Notes under the pieces: model-generated
The model's database searches: none
What the model was told of the DNA's origin: nothing
What the model saw: the letters and a program-made list of their open reading frames with translations, nothing else
DNA from: Verrucomicrobiaceae bacterium
GTDB taxonomy: Bacteria > Verrucomicrobiota > Verrucomicrobiia > Verrucomicrobiales > Akkermansiaceae
Assembly: GCA_027487435.1 (NCBI GenBank)
Contig: JAIYDP010000229.1
Location: 1 to 44,604, forward strand
Reading direction: 5' to 3'
Length of the DNA stretch: 44,604 bases
Translations under genes and position numbers: made by a program
Part shown: piece after piece, positions 1-7,740 of the stretch
Numbering within the stretch: position 1 is the first letter of the stretch
Layout: each line of letters opens with the position of its first letter

Positions 1-699
1 CGGCTTTGGCGTGCGTTGACTCGGAAAGAGGTCGGGCAGATACGCGCTGTGGGGATGAAACAACCCGTGGAGATTTTGCCGAATGGGATTCGTTTGGAGG
101 AAATCGATCAAGTAACGAGTGCGGATGACGACGCTGCATTTGCCAAACGCTTGCGTCCGAAGCGAGCCTTGTTCTTGGGTAGACTTCATCCAAAGAAGGG
201 TCTCGATATTCTCATTCCTGTTTGGGGAAAGATCGCGAAGGATTTCCCCGATTGGGAATTGGCGATTGTGGGGCCAGATGAAGGAGGTTATCTGGCAACA
301 GTTCAAGAGATGATACGTGCAAGTGGTGCTGCGGATAGCATTCAAGTGTTCGGCTCTGTACGAGGGGCTCGTAAGGTGGCTGCTTTTCGATCATCAGATT
401 TGTTTGTTCTTTCTTCTTACTCAGAGGGATTTCCCGTGGCGATTGTCGAAGCATCTGCACACAGGCTTCCATGTGTCATCACGACGGAGTGCAATTTCCC
501 CGAATTGGCCGAAGCAGAAGGCGGGTGGGAGAGCCTGCCAACTATCGATTCTTTTGCGGAAGCGTTAAAAAATGCATTGCGATCTGATGACCTGGCACTC
601 AAGCAACGTGGAGAAAAAGGTCGTGCCCTCGTAGAGTCCGAATACACTTGGCCGGTGATTGCGCGGAAGATGCATGATGCCTGCGCAGCACTTCTTTAA
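1..699 (+). CDS. GT4-family glycosyltransferase, 3' part (gene begins before the window)
   Basis: The frame is open from base 1, so the N-terminal half lies outside the window; a TTG at 16 is only an internal codon. What remains is the C-terminal Rossmann half of a GT-B retaining glycosyltransferase. It starts at the ILPNGI motif, followed by LFLGRLHPKKGLDILI (nucleotide-sugar binding), a WELAIVGPDEGG segment, and the E-x7-E type motif in SYSEGFPVAIVEASA, ending with a C-terminal helix. Family knowledge: such enzymes add a sugar from a nucleotide or lipid donor to a growing polysaccharide or lipid-linked oligosaccharide at the cytoplasmic membrane. The next gene starts 8 bases downstream, so this is one operon with the WcaF-like acetyltransferase, the VanZ-like gene and the sugar-phosphate transferase. 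The specific sugar cannot be told from the sequence. Confidence 0.9.
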   Translation, partial: RLWRALTRKEVGQIRAVGMKQPVEILPNGIRLEEIDQVTSADDDAAFAKRLRPKRALFLGRLHPKKGLDILIPVWGKIAKDFPDWELAIVGPDEGGYLATVQEMIRASGAADSIQVFGSVRGARKVAAFRSSDLFVLSSYSEGFPVAIVEASAHRLPCVITTECNFPELAEAEGGWESLPTIDSFAEALKNALRSDDLALKQRGEKGRALVESEYTWPVIARKMHDACAALL

Positions 700-707
700 G
701 ATTTTTT

Positions 708-1286
708 ATGAAAACGAAATTGAACCAATTTAACGGTTCTTTAGGACTCGACCGAGGTAGAAGCAAAAGCTTCGAGATGCTTTGGTATGTATTCAAGTGT
801 GTTTTTTTCTTGAGTCCACTTCCTTGGCCGACAAAGTTAAAATGTTCATTGTTGCGTATGTTTGGTGCCAAAGTGGGAGTTGGGGTCAACATTAAGCCCC
901 GAGTAAATATTCATTTCCCTTGGAAACTTGAGCTTGGCGATTGGTGCTGGCTGGGAGAGGAAGTTTTTATTCTTAACTTTGAGCCCATACGTATCGGCCC
1001 TCATTCGTGCATCTCTCAGAGGGTATTTCTTTGTGGAGGGAATCATGATTTTCGTGATCCTGCATTTAGCTTTCGCAACGGGCCCATCGTGGTCGGAGCT
1101 GGTGCCTGGGTTGGTGCGCAATGCTTTGTCGGCCCGGGCGTTGAGATCGGCGAGGAAGCTGTTTGTGTTGCGGGATCGATTGTGACGAAAAGTCTTCTTG
1201 GCAACGTCATTTACGCGGGGAATCCAGCAAAGGAGATTGGAACAAGGTGGAAGGATACGGCGGTGCAAAAGAATGATGCATTGTGA
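708..1286 (+). CDS. WcaF-like colanic acid/exopolysaccharide O-acetyltransferase
   Basis: 192 residues, the usual size for the WcaF branch of the left-handed beta-helix acyltransferases. After a short helical N-terminus come hexapeptide repeats ([LIV]-G-x4) from about residue 55: FGAKVGVGVNIKPRV, LELGDWCWLGEEVFIL, IRIGPHSCISQRVFLC, IVVGAGAWVGAQCFVG and VEIGEEAVCVAGSIVT. The C-terminal YAGNPAKEI is the typical VxGxPAK loop. The GGNHDFRD segment contains the probable catalytic histidine. Family role: transfer of acetyl from acetyl-CoA to a sugar of the exopolysaccharide. It sits 8 bases after the glycosyltransferase and 3 bases before the VanZ-like gene, so co-translation is likely. The acceptor sugar is not known. 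Confidence 0.88.
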   Translation: MKTKLNQFNGSLGLDRGRSKSFEMLWYVFKCVFFLSPLPWPTKLKCSLLRMFGAKVGVGVNIKPRVNIHFPWKLELGDWCWLGEEVFILNFEPIRIGPHSCISQRVFLCGGNHDFRDPAFSFRNGPIVVGAGAWVGAQCFVGPGVEIGEEAVCVAGSIVTKSLLGNVIYAGNPAKEIGTRWKDTAVQKNDAL

Positions 1287-1289
1287 AGC

Positions 1290-1775
1290 ATGAATTCGCC
1301 ACAGGAGCAGAAAAGATCAATACCATGGCCCTCATGGTTGACATTGCGGGTCATCATCAAACTGTTGGTCATCGCGATTCTTGTATTGGTGGTGTATTTT
1401 ACCGTGCGGGAAGATTCGAATTTTTCTTCCGTACCTTGGTTGCCTAAGGTGGTAAAACGTTTTTTGCACAAGAATGTTTATTTAAGAAATTTGTGGGGAT
1501 TTCTGCCCGTAGGCTTGATCTTTGGTGGGCTTTTTGACGTGAGCGTTTTGTTCAAAAAAAGCGAGCGCAAGCAGCGTTTGCTTTGGATCAGTTTATTATT
1601 CTTGCCAATTGCCAAGGAAATTGCTCAAATTCCTCTGCCGAATCGCCATTGCAATGGTGTTGGTATGCTGGCAGGTGTCATCGGGTTGATGCTCGGATTG
1701 CTATTTGGTCATCTGATCAAAAAAGGAATTCGGTTCATCGCACTCAAGGCTAAGCCAGAAACGCCGTCTGCATGA
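1290..1775 (+). CDS. VanZ-like family membrane protein
   Basis: 161 residues with about four hydrophobic segments: near residues 22-40 (VIIKLLVIAILVLVVYF), 66-84 (LRNLWGFLPVGLIFGGLF), 95-110 and 125-145 (GVGMLAGVIGLMLGLLFG). The pattern N-x-W-G-F-x-P-x-G in helix 2, and E-x-x-Q followed by a G-rich last helix, match the VanZ/YjbN-type fold (PF04892). VanZ-like proteins often sit in exopolysaccharide/exosortase loci, but their biochemical role is unclear. The start ATG lies 3 bases after the acetyltransferase stop, so it is in the same operon. A T8 tract follows the stop (about 1777-1784); no hairpin precedes it. Confidence 0.72.
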   Translation: MNSPQEQKRSIPWPSWLTLRVIIKLLVIAILVLVVYFTVREDSNFSSVPWLPKVVKRFLHKNVYLRNLWGFLPVGLIFGGLFDVSVLFKKSERKQRLLWISLLFLPIAKEIAQIPLPNRHCNGVGMLAGVIGLMLGLLFGHLIKKGIRFIALKAKPETPSA

Positions 1776-1844
1776 GTTTTTTTTATTGATTTTTCAAATA
1801 TTGATTCTCAGACTTCTCTGGAATCCTACGAAGTTTTACACATT

Positions 1845-3224
1845 ATGGTATCTACACGCGAAAAAGGACTTCCTCAAATTTTGATTTTTTGCCAAGTTCT
1901 TGTGATCATGCTCTTTTACGGACTGGGAGCAGCCGTCATTTTGCTAAGTGGCGCCGAGAGCGAAGATTTTTGGCGAGCATATTTCAAATACGCAATTGTT
2001 GTCGTCATTGCGATGATTTTTGAGTCTTCCCTGAGACCTGCGAGTTTGAGACCATCGGTCGCCCGTTCCAAGCACCAAGCTGGACCCATTTCGAGGAGGC
2101 AAGTGGTGTTTGTGGTCTTTGCTTCTACTTTGCTGATGGTATATCAACGCGATACCTATATATCGCGAGCATTTTTGGCATATTTTGGAGTTATTTCTTA
2201 TGTGATTTTGTTTATCAGCAATCGTTACGCCATTGGTTGGTTGAATACCTTGGGCATGAAACATGTACCTCACTGGCGCCCGCGCACGATGTTGTTAGGC
2301 CCCACCAAATGGTGTGATATGGTGCTTCCGCATCTTGATAAGCAAAAATCTACCATCAATTTGACTAAAATTGAGCGCATCGAAGATCAAGAAGAGAATG
2401 GTGCGAAATATCTCGACAAGCTTGTGGATGCCGAGATCGATTTATTGGTGCTGCCTCCAAGGCCGTGCAAGGGAGTGTCTGCGATTGATTTTATAAGGCT
2501 TGGTGATCGTATGGGATTCCGTTGTTGGTTACCGGTGGATATTTCGATTCTTCATGGACGGGATTTTGACTTGCGTCGAGTTGGAGGGATCGATGTGGTA
2601 ACCCCCCCCGCCGAGCCTTTGGAAAGTAGTTTTAATCAACTACTTAAAAGGATTTTTGATTTCTGTGTTTGTGTGCCAGTCGTGATCTTTGTGATGCCAC
2701 CGCTCTGTTTGATGGTGTGGTTGATTCATCGTTGCTACTCACCGGGGCCGTTGTTTTTCCGTCAGTCTCGTGTGGGGCAAAACGGCTCTACCTTTCAAGT
2801 GTTTAAATTTCGGACATTGAACGTTGTAAATGATAACGAGGCGAAGCAAGTGACAAAGGATGATAATCGCATCTTTCGATTTGGAGGCTTGCTGCGTCGC
2901 TTGAGTTTGGATGAAATTCCTCAGTTTCTCAATGTCTTCCTAGGCGAGATGAGTGTGGTCGGGCCGCGTCCTCACATGGAAGTTCACGACATTCAATTTC
3001 GTGAAATCTTTGAACGTTATGGCGTGAGACGTTACGTGAAGCCTGGTGTGACGGGGTTAGCTCAGGTAAAAGGATTCCGCGGAGAGGTCAATCGTCCTTT
3101 GGATCTGCGGCATCGCGCAAAGCTGGATAATTTTTACGTAGGGAATTGGAGTGTTACGTTAGATGCAAAGATTGTTTTTCTAACGTTCTTCACGATGTTT
3201 TTCCCACCTAAAACCGCATACTAG
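1845..3224 (+). CDS. Exopolysaccharide polyprenyl glycosylphosphotransferase (WbaP/WcaJ-like)
   Basis: 459 residues, the full length expected for the family. The N-terminal half has membrane segments (about residues 10-34, 45-60, 80-95, 105-122) and a CoA-binding-like middle domain. The C-terminal bacterial sugar transferase domain (PF02397) begins near residue 268 with KRIFDFCVC and a membrane re-entrant helix. It continues with GPLFFRQSRVGQNG, FKFRTL, RRLSLDEIPQFLNVFLGEMS, VVGPRPH and KPGVTGLAQV. These are the landmark motifs of enzymes that move a sugar-1-phosphate from a UDP-sugar to undecaprenyl phosphate, the first step of repeat-unit assembly. It is last in the plus-strand polysaccharide run. 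A run of eight C residues sits inside the coding region at 2602-2609, just before the catalytic domain. Confidence 0.92.
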   Translation: MVSTREKGLPQILIFCQVLVIMLFYGLGAAVILLSGAESEDFWRAYFKYAIVVVIAMIFESSLRPASLRPSVARSKHQAGPISRRQVVFVVFASTLLMVYQRDTYISRAFLAYFGVISYVILFISNRYAIGWLNTLGMKHVPHWRPRTMLLGPTKWCDMVLPHLDKQKSTINLTKIERIEDQEENGAKYLDKLVDAEIDLLVLPPRPCKGVSAIDFIRLGDRMGFRCWLPVDISILHGRDFDLRRVGGIDVVTPPAEPLESSFNQLLKRIFDFCVCVPVVIFVMPPLCLMVWLIHRCYSPGPLFFRQSRVGQNGSTFQVFKFRTLNVVNDNEAKQVTKDDNRIFRFGGLLRRLSLDEIPQFLNVFLGEMSVVGPRPHMEVHDIQFREIFERYGVRRYVKPGVTGLAQVKGFRGEVNRPLDLRHRAKLDNFYVGNWSVTLDAKIVFLTFFTMFFPPKTAY

Positions 3225-3273
3225 CCAAATCGAGAAGTTTCTTAGGAGATTTTCGCTGATAGGGATACTTGAA

Positions 3274-3374
3274 CCCGAAATCCTAAGTATATCGCTGCCA
3301 TTCGCCGACATCCTGCCGCGCAAGGCTTTTCAGAGCCTAGCATCGACTTTCTTGCGCTCTAGTTTGGATCTCTG
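3274..3374. repeat. Degenerate, internally deleted copy of the dispersed palindromic element
   Basis: Left end CCCGAAATCCTAAGTAT continues as the left arm of the full elements (cgctgccattcgc, then gcaaggc-tttca). It then jumps to a right arm (cgactttcttgcgctctag) ending in a decayed TIR, tttggatctctgg. It is about 60 bp shorter than the complete copies at 7089 and 44246. It lies between the convergent sugar transferase (stop 3224) and WecG/TagA gene (stop at 3435). The rest of this 210-base gap shows no gene. Confidence 0.7.
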
Positions 3375-3434
3375 GCAACCGTAAGCGGTCAACACCACCA
3401 TCTTACTGATGGCTGTGTGGATCAACAATCTTGA

Positions 3435-4244
3435 TCATTTTTCGGATGTCGGGTAGAGCGAGCGCCTTTCAGCCCAAAGTAAGCAAGGAAATGACCAGGC
3501 GGCGATCCAGTAGCGTTTGAGAAAGACTTTGGGGTTTTGTGCAATGCGATAAAACCAGCCTAGGTAAACGCGGTCGGCCCATGATGGGATGGATGCTTGG
3601 CCACCTGTGAGGAAGGCTATGGCACCTCCGGTGCATAAAATCACAGGTCCTTTTTTGCGACCATTTGGTTGGAAATCTTTTTGCTGCATGGCATTTCGCA
3701 AATAAAAGCCTAGCTTTTCTTGCTTTCCGCCGCCAATGCAGAGGATGACCCAATCGGCACCGGATTCTCTGACAGCATTCTGCAAATTGAGGTCATCGTA
3801 AGAATTGTCCTCGCGATAAAACGGGGCGTGGTAGTAATGTTGGCGTGCAGAATCCATGCCTAGAGAAAGAAGATAGTTTTCTATGCGAACTTTTTCTTCC
3901 TCATTGGGAACAACCCAGAAAATAGTTCGAATTCCAAATGGCAACGCTTGCTGGTAGCCGATCCCAAAAAGGCGTTGTAAAATTTGTAGTCCCGAGATTC
4001 GCGCAATTGGGTATCGCAGAATCAGTCGCAAAATGAGGGCAACGTATCCGCCATCGACTACAGCCCAATCGGATGCTTGATAAGCACGTCGCAAGAATGG
4101 ATCTGTGCGCATTTCAGCTAGGGAAGGCGCAGAAGGGCAGGTAAATAACCCTCCGTGAGAGTCTGCCTGATCAATCAGCGATTGTGGATCGGCGTTCCAA
4201 AAGCGAATTCCCAAAAAGCTGCGTGTGTGATTAGAATCTGACAT
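3435..4244 (-). CDS. WecG/TagA/CpsF family glycosyltransferase (GT26)
   Basis: 269 residues. The family fold is recognised from the N-terminal FLGIRFWNADPQSLIDQ, the acceptor region DWAVVDGGYVALILRLILRY-P-IARISGLQILQRLF, and the nucleotide-binding segment DWVILCIGGGKQEKLGFYLRN. That segment corresponds to the usual D-x-[VIL]-x-[VIL]-x-[LI]-G-x-[GP]-x-Q-E motif. The C-terminus, WADRVYLGWFYRIAQNPKVFLKRY, also matches WecG/TagA proteins. Members transfer N-acetylmannosamine(-uronic acid) to a lipid-linked sugar, so a role in the second or third step of the exopolysaccharide repeat unit is likely. It faces the sugar transferase (tail to tail) and is divergent from the exosortase. The ATG at 4244 is the first in-frame start. 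Confidence 0.88.
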   Translation of the reverse strand: MSDSNHTRSFLGIRFWNADPQSLIDQADSHGGLFTCPSAPSLAEMRTDPFLRRAYQASDWAVVDGGYVALILRLILRYPIARISGLQILQRLFGIGYQQALPFGIRTIFWVVPNEEEKVRIENYLLSLGMDSARQHYYHAPFYREDNSYDDLNLQNAVRESGADWVILCIGGGKQEKLGFYLRNAMQQKDFQPNGRKKGPVILCTGGAIAFLTGGQASIPSWADRVYLGWFYRIAQNPKVFLKRYWIAAWSFPCLLWAERRSLYPTSEK

Positions 4245-4355
4245 GGTGTGTTACTTCTACCAGAGGCAGGAATAGTGTTGTAACGTGCAAACAACGACAG
4301 TTTTATGGAAGTTCTTTACATTGTCGATCAATAATTGTAAAGAAATGTATCAAAA

Positions 4356-5237
4356 ATGAGTAAGGGAAAGGTAGAAAGAAATTTTCCCGTATTGGGGTGG
4401 TGTGTACTGTGGGTGCCTGCGATGTTATCGGCAAGCTACTCATGGCAACATGGTGAGTATTATGATTATGGGTGGATTGTGCCTCCCGTGGCACTCTGGC
4501 TTTTGATGCGCAGGTGGAATGAAAAACCTGCTCTGGAAACGCAGCACGAAAAGACATGGATTTTTGGAATTTTTTTGTTGCTGCCATGGATCTTTTTGAT
4601 GCGGGTATTTTTTTATGTTGATCCAGTTTGGCGTCTTCCCGTGGGGTTGCTCGGTGCGACAGCAGCAGTAGGCGGGCACTGGATTTTTGCGCGAGTGAGA
4701 GGGTTAGAGTTTTCTTTATCTTTGTGGAAAATTTCCTTTTTGATGCTTTCCGCGATACCCTGGCCGAATGTTTTGGAAAAACAACTGATCGCATCACTCA
4801 CGGAGTATGTGATCGGTTTCTCTGCGGAAATCTTTCGCCTCTGTGGGAAACCAGTTGAAGTGGTGGGCGATCGTATGAGCTTGCATGGCATGGTCGTAGA
4901 GGTCACGCAAGGCTGTAGTGGCGTGCGTTCTTTTCAGAGTTTTTTTATGGCGACGTGGTTTTTTGCAGAGCTGCAAAGATTGCAGATGGTGAACACGCTA
5001 AAACTACTTGCTTGGGGAATATGCGCGGCGTTTGTGGTAAACACGGGGAGGGCATCGGTTTTGGCGTTGATTCGCTTTAGCGATGGTGAAGAGGCAGCTG
5101 CGGCAGCGCATGATGGCGCCGGATTGGTCGCCTTTTGTCTGAGTGCCGTATTTTTCTATTGGCTTTCTTTGCGAATGGAACGAAGCTCTTCGCGTCGCGT
5201 TGTTAGAAAGATTGCGCGAATATCTGGAGATTTGTAA
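4356..5237 (+). CDS. Exosortase/archaeosortase family transpeptidase
   Basis: 293 residues and about eight hydrophobic helices. The proposed catalytic triad of the exosortase family is complete and correctly ordered. Cys187 lies in QGCSGVRSF (family A-C-S-G-I-R), Arg232 in VNTGRAS (N-x-x-R), and His252 in AHDGAGL (H-x-x-x-G). Family role: cleavage of a C-terminal PEP-CTERM-like sorting signal and transfer of the secreted protein onto a cell-envelope acceptor. Exosortases are typically found with exopolysaccharide genes, as here. The next gene starts 6 bases after the stop. The EpsI domain often fused or adjacent to exosortases is absent. The ATG at 4356 is preferred because the ATG at 4344 runs into a stop after four codons. 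Confidence 0.9.
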   Translation: MSKGKVERNFPVLGWCVLWVPAMLSASYSWQHGEYYDYGWIVPPVALWLLMRRWNEKPALETQHEKTWIFGIFLLLPWIFLMRVFFYVDPVWRLPVGLLGATAAVGGHWIFARVRGLEFSLSLWKISFLMLSAIPWPNVLEKQLIASLTEYVIGFSAEIFRLCGKPVEVVGDRMSLHGMVVEVTQGCSGVRSFQSFFMATWFFAELQRLQMVNTLKLLAWGICAAFVVNTGRASVLALIRFSDGEEAAAAAHDGAGLVAFCLSAVFFYWLSLRMERSSSRRVVRKIARISGDL

Positions 5238-5243
5238 GCACGT

Positions 5244-6989
5244 ATGATTGAAAGATTTCAAAAACTGATGGGATTCTGGGCGAACTTGCATCCTATGCTG
5301 AGATTCTTGCTTGGAATCACTTTTTTGCTACTATTTGGCTGGGGAGTTGGCAAACCTGTTTACGGTGTGGCGAAGACTTGGTGGTATGGTCGTCAACTTG
5401 AGAAAGCGGAAAAAGCTGTTGAGTCAGGAGACATGCAGCAGGCAAGAGATTTATCACAAACCATTTTACGCGCAGGAGATCCACGTGTGATCGAGGCCTT
5501 GCGTGTGTTGGAGCGGTCCATGACCGCGCTGCGTGATCCGAACCGGATTCAGATTGCCAATGCGCTAATGTTTCATCCCAAAGGAGATAAGGAGGATAGG
5601 CTACGCGGATTTGTCATGAATGTTGAGGCTGCTCCCTTAGGCTGGTTGGGTCAAATCTGGGCCAATATCGGTGATGAAAACCACAAAGATCGTCGTTTTG
5701 TCCTGCCGTTTGGAGAAAGGCTGCTCAAGGATAAAAAATTAGCAGAATGCTTATCGGTCGTTCAAGGTCTGGATGGGTGGGATAAGAATTGGGAGACCCA
5801 AAGTTTGGCGCTGCGAACACTGATCGCAGATGATCAGCTCTCATCGCTCACGCAAGCACAACAAAAACTGGAAGAATGGTGGCCAGAAGATCAGCGGGAC
5901 TCTGCATTAGCCATTTGGGAAAGTATTCCCATATTGAAATTGAATGTTGCATTGATGCCAAAAGCTATCGAGCGATTGAACCCCACAGTTCCGCGCGATG
6001 CACTGATGCTCGCAAGGCTGCAGTACGTAAGTGACAAATGGACGCGAATTGAAGTGGTGGATCAAGCGATCGCTCAGTGGAAAGAAGCTGCGCCAAAAGA
6101 GTTGGCGAAATTTATTTATGACACGGGTATGCACTATCGTCTTTTTTCCGCATATCCTGCAGAGGTTTCCGCCAAGCATCAAGGATTGATCACATTCCAA
6201 TTGCAGGCGTGTGCAAAGGAGAATGAATGGGCGATGGCCCTAAACTACCTTACTGCGGCAGAGGCACAGTTGGAGAAGATTGTTTTCTGGGGATGGAAGG
6301 CTGCGATTGCTCAGAAAATGGGCGCTGAGAATGATTTGGAAATCGCTCAGAGCGCGATCAACACCGAGGCATCTACTAGTTCCGATACGAACATCTATTT
6401 GAACCTTGCTAAATTGATGAGTCAGGCTGGCCTGCCTGATCAAGTGCATCATTACATGCTTGAGGCCATACGGAAAGGTAGGGGGGCATTGCCCCTGTTT
6501 TCCGATGTCACTGATTTGGTTCAAAGTTTGTATGAGCAAGGTTTGGAAAAATCGATTCTCGAGGTGATATCGACCTACTTGGTTTTCGAGCCATCAAATC
6601 CACTTTTGGTCACGCACTACTGTTATCTGGCATGTGTGGCAGGGACGTGTGATCCCGCCGTTCTTTTAAAAGCGATGAAGCCTTTGGCAGATGCTTTCGC
6701 TGAGACACCGCAGATTCATGCGGTGATTGCGGCAATTCATCTTGCAAACAAAGATTTCACCGCTGCGTTTGAGCAAGCGAAGCTGATTAAGGATGAAAAT
6801 ATAAAATCATTACCTGCGGGTCATTTCAGCGCGGTAGCGATTGCGCGGTTTAAAGCTGGGTTGATCAAGGCGGATGACCCGATGATCCGCGATCTGCCAT
6901 GGTCGAAAATTATGCCCGTAGAAACAAGATTTTATCAGGGCTTGCTCGAAGCTGAGAAGGTTGTGAAAGATGCAGTTCTTGAAGAATAA
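5244..6989 (+). CDS. Membrane-anchored helical-repeat (TPR-like) protein, exosortase partner of unknown function
   Basis: 581 residues. An N-terminal hydrophobic segment (about residues 17-45, LRFLLGITFLLLFGWGVG) with no clear cleavage site suggests a membrane anchor. The rest is almost entirely amphipathic alpha helix with alternating small/large residues, for example LEKAEKAVESGDMQQARDLS and MALNYLTAAEAQLEKIVFWG, typical of TPR or SEL1-like solenoids. No catalytic motif is visible. It starts 6 bases after the exosortase and shares its transcript, which ends at a strong terminator at 7034-7057. Inference: a periplasmic scaffold or assembly factor for exosortase-linked export. I do not recognise a named family. 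Confidence 0.8.
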   Translation: MIERFQKLMGFWANLHPMLRFLLGITFLLLFGWGVGKPVYGVAKTWWYGRQLEKAEKAVESGDMQQARDLSQTILRAGDPRVIEALRVLERSMTALRDPNRIQIANALMFHPKGDKEDRLRGFVMNVEAAPLGWLGQIWANIGDENHKDRRFVLPFGERLLKDKKLAECLSVVQGLDGWDKNWETQSLALRTLIADDQLSSLTQAQQKLEEWWPEDQRDSALAIWESIPILKLNVALMPKAIERLNPTVPRDALMLARLQYVSDKWTRIEVVDQAIAQWKEAAPKELAKFIYDTGMHYRLFSAYPAEVSAKHQGLITFQLQACAKENEWAMALNYLTAAEAQLEKIVFWGWKAAIAQKMGAENDLEIAQSAINTEASTSSDTNIYLNLAKLMSQAGLPDQVHHYMLEAIRKGRGALPLFSDVTDLVQSLYEQGLEKSILEVISTYLVFEPSNPLLVTHYCYLACVAGTCDPAVLLKAMKPLADAFAETPQIHAVIAAIHLANKDFTAAFEQAKLIKDENIKSLPAGHFSAVAIARFKAGLIKADDPMIRDLPWSKIMPVETRFYQGLLEAEKVVKDAVLEE

Positions 6990-7033
6990 GTGACTGATTC
7001 GTTAGGCACAGGAATACCCGTTTTGTTGCCGAG

Positions 7034-7057
7034 AGCCCGCCCTGTGCGGGCTTTTTT
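7034..7057 (+). terminator. Rho-independent terminator of the exosortase operon
   Basis: A perfect 7-bp stem (AGCCCGC / GCGGGCT) with a 5-base loop, followed by a T-run through 7057. It lies 45 bases after the stop of the helical-repeat gene. Confidence 0.9.
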
Positions 7058-7088
7058 CGTGAACATTACAAATGGCTAGAGGGATAAA

Positions 7089-7250
7089 CCCGAAATCCGA
7101 AGCATGACGCTGCCATTCGCTGTCATCATTTGCCGTGCAAGGCATTTCAGACCTTGGGGCGCATCTTGGATGCATGCCACAGCGGCCATGAAACGCCTTG
7201 CTCATCAAACCCTAGCAGCGACTTTCTGGGGCTCTACTTCGGATTTCGGT
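7089..7250. repeat. Full-length dispersed palindromic (MITE/REPIN-like) element
   Basis: About 162 bp, bounded by CCCGAAATCCGAAG (7089-7102) and CTTCGGATTTCGG (7237-7249). The palindrome extends far beyond the tips. The left arm (gctgccattcgctg) pairs imperfectly with the right arm (cagcgactttctggggc). An inner pair, gcaaggcatttca / tgaaacgccttgc, flanks a loop of about 35 bases. The single strand could therefore fold into one long imperfect hairpin. The same layout, with about the same length, recurs at 44246-44409. Its right end overlaps the last codons and stop of the gluconokinase gene. There is no internal ORF that looks real. Confidence 0.85.
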
Positions 7251-7740
7251 TAAAATGGGACAGAATTTGCTGAATGGATGTTTCGATGCTCTGCGTAGTA
7301 TCGATGATGAGTGCATCCGAGGGGGATTCGAGAGCTTCGAGTTGGCTATCGAGTAGATCTGCAGGCATGAAATGTGATGTTCGCGCGATCAAGCGTGCGT
7401 GAAGAACTTCTTTAGGAGCCGAGAGATGGATGATTTTTGCCGTGGGGCATGCGATTCGGAGTTGGGTGCGGTAGATTTCTTTGAGCGCAGAACATGCGAG
7501 GACGAACGAAATTGGCCGACTGATGCGCGCAGCTATGGCAGCAAGCCATGGCGCACGATCTTCATCATTGAGTGGGATGCCGTTAGCCATTTTTTGCCGA
7601 TTTGCTGTGGAATGGAAGTCATCAGCATCAAGAAAGAGTATGCCCAAGCGTGCCGCTAGAGCTTTGCCGATGGTCGTTTTACCAGTGCCGCATACACCGG
7701 TAATTACGAGGGCGATCGAGTTGTGCGCGGCGTCAGGCAA
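7234..7740 (-). CDS. gntK: Gluconokinase (thermoresistant, GntK/IdnK type)
   Basis: 168 residues when started at the TTG at 7740, matching the 160-180 residues usual for the family. The P-loop GVCGTGKT (residues 15-22) is followed by the signature LDADDFHSTANRQKMANGIP-LNDEDRAPWL. These identify ATP:D-gluconate 6-phosphotransferases, which feed 6-phosphogluconate into the pentose-phosphate or Entner-Doudoroff route. There is no in-frame ATG before the P-loop. The TTG overlaps the stop of the upstream isomerase gene (8-base overlap), implying translational coupling. The longer open frame upstream is out-of-frame sequence of that isomerase. The last residues, RNPK, and the TAG stop lie inside the palindromic element at 7089-7250, so the natural C-terminus may have been replaced. 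Confidence 0.88.
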   Translation of the reverse strand: MPDAAHNSIALVITGVCGTGKTTIGKALAARLGILFLDADDFHSTANRQKMANGIPLNDEDRAPWLAAIAARISRPISFVLACSALKEIYRTQLRIACPTAKIIHLSAPKEVLHARLIARTSHFMPADLLDSQLEALESPSDALIIDTTQSIETSIQQILSHFNRNPK

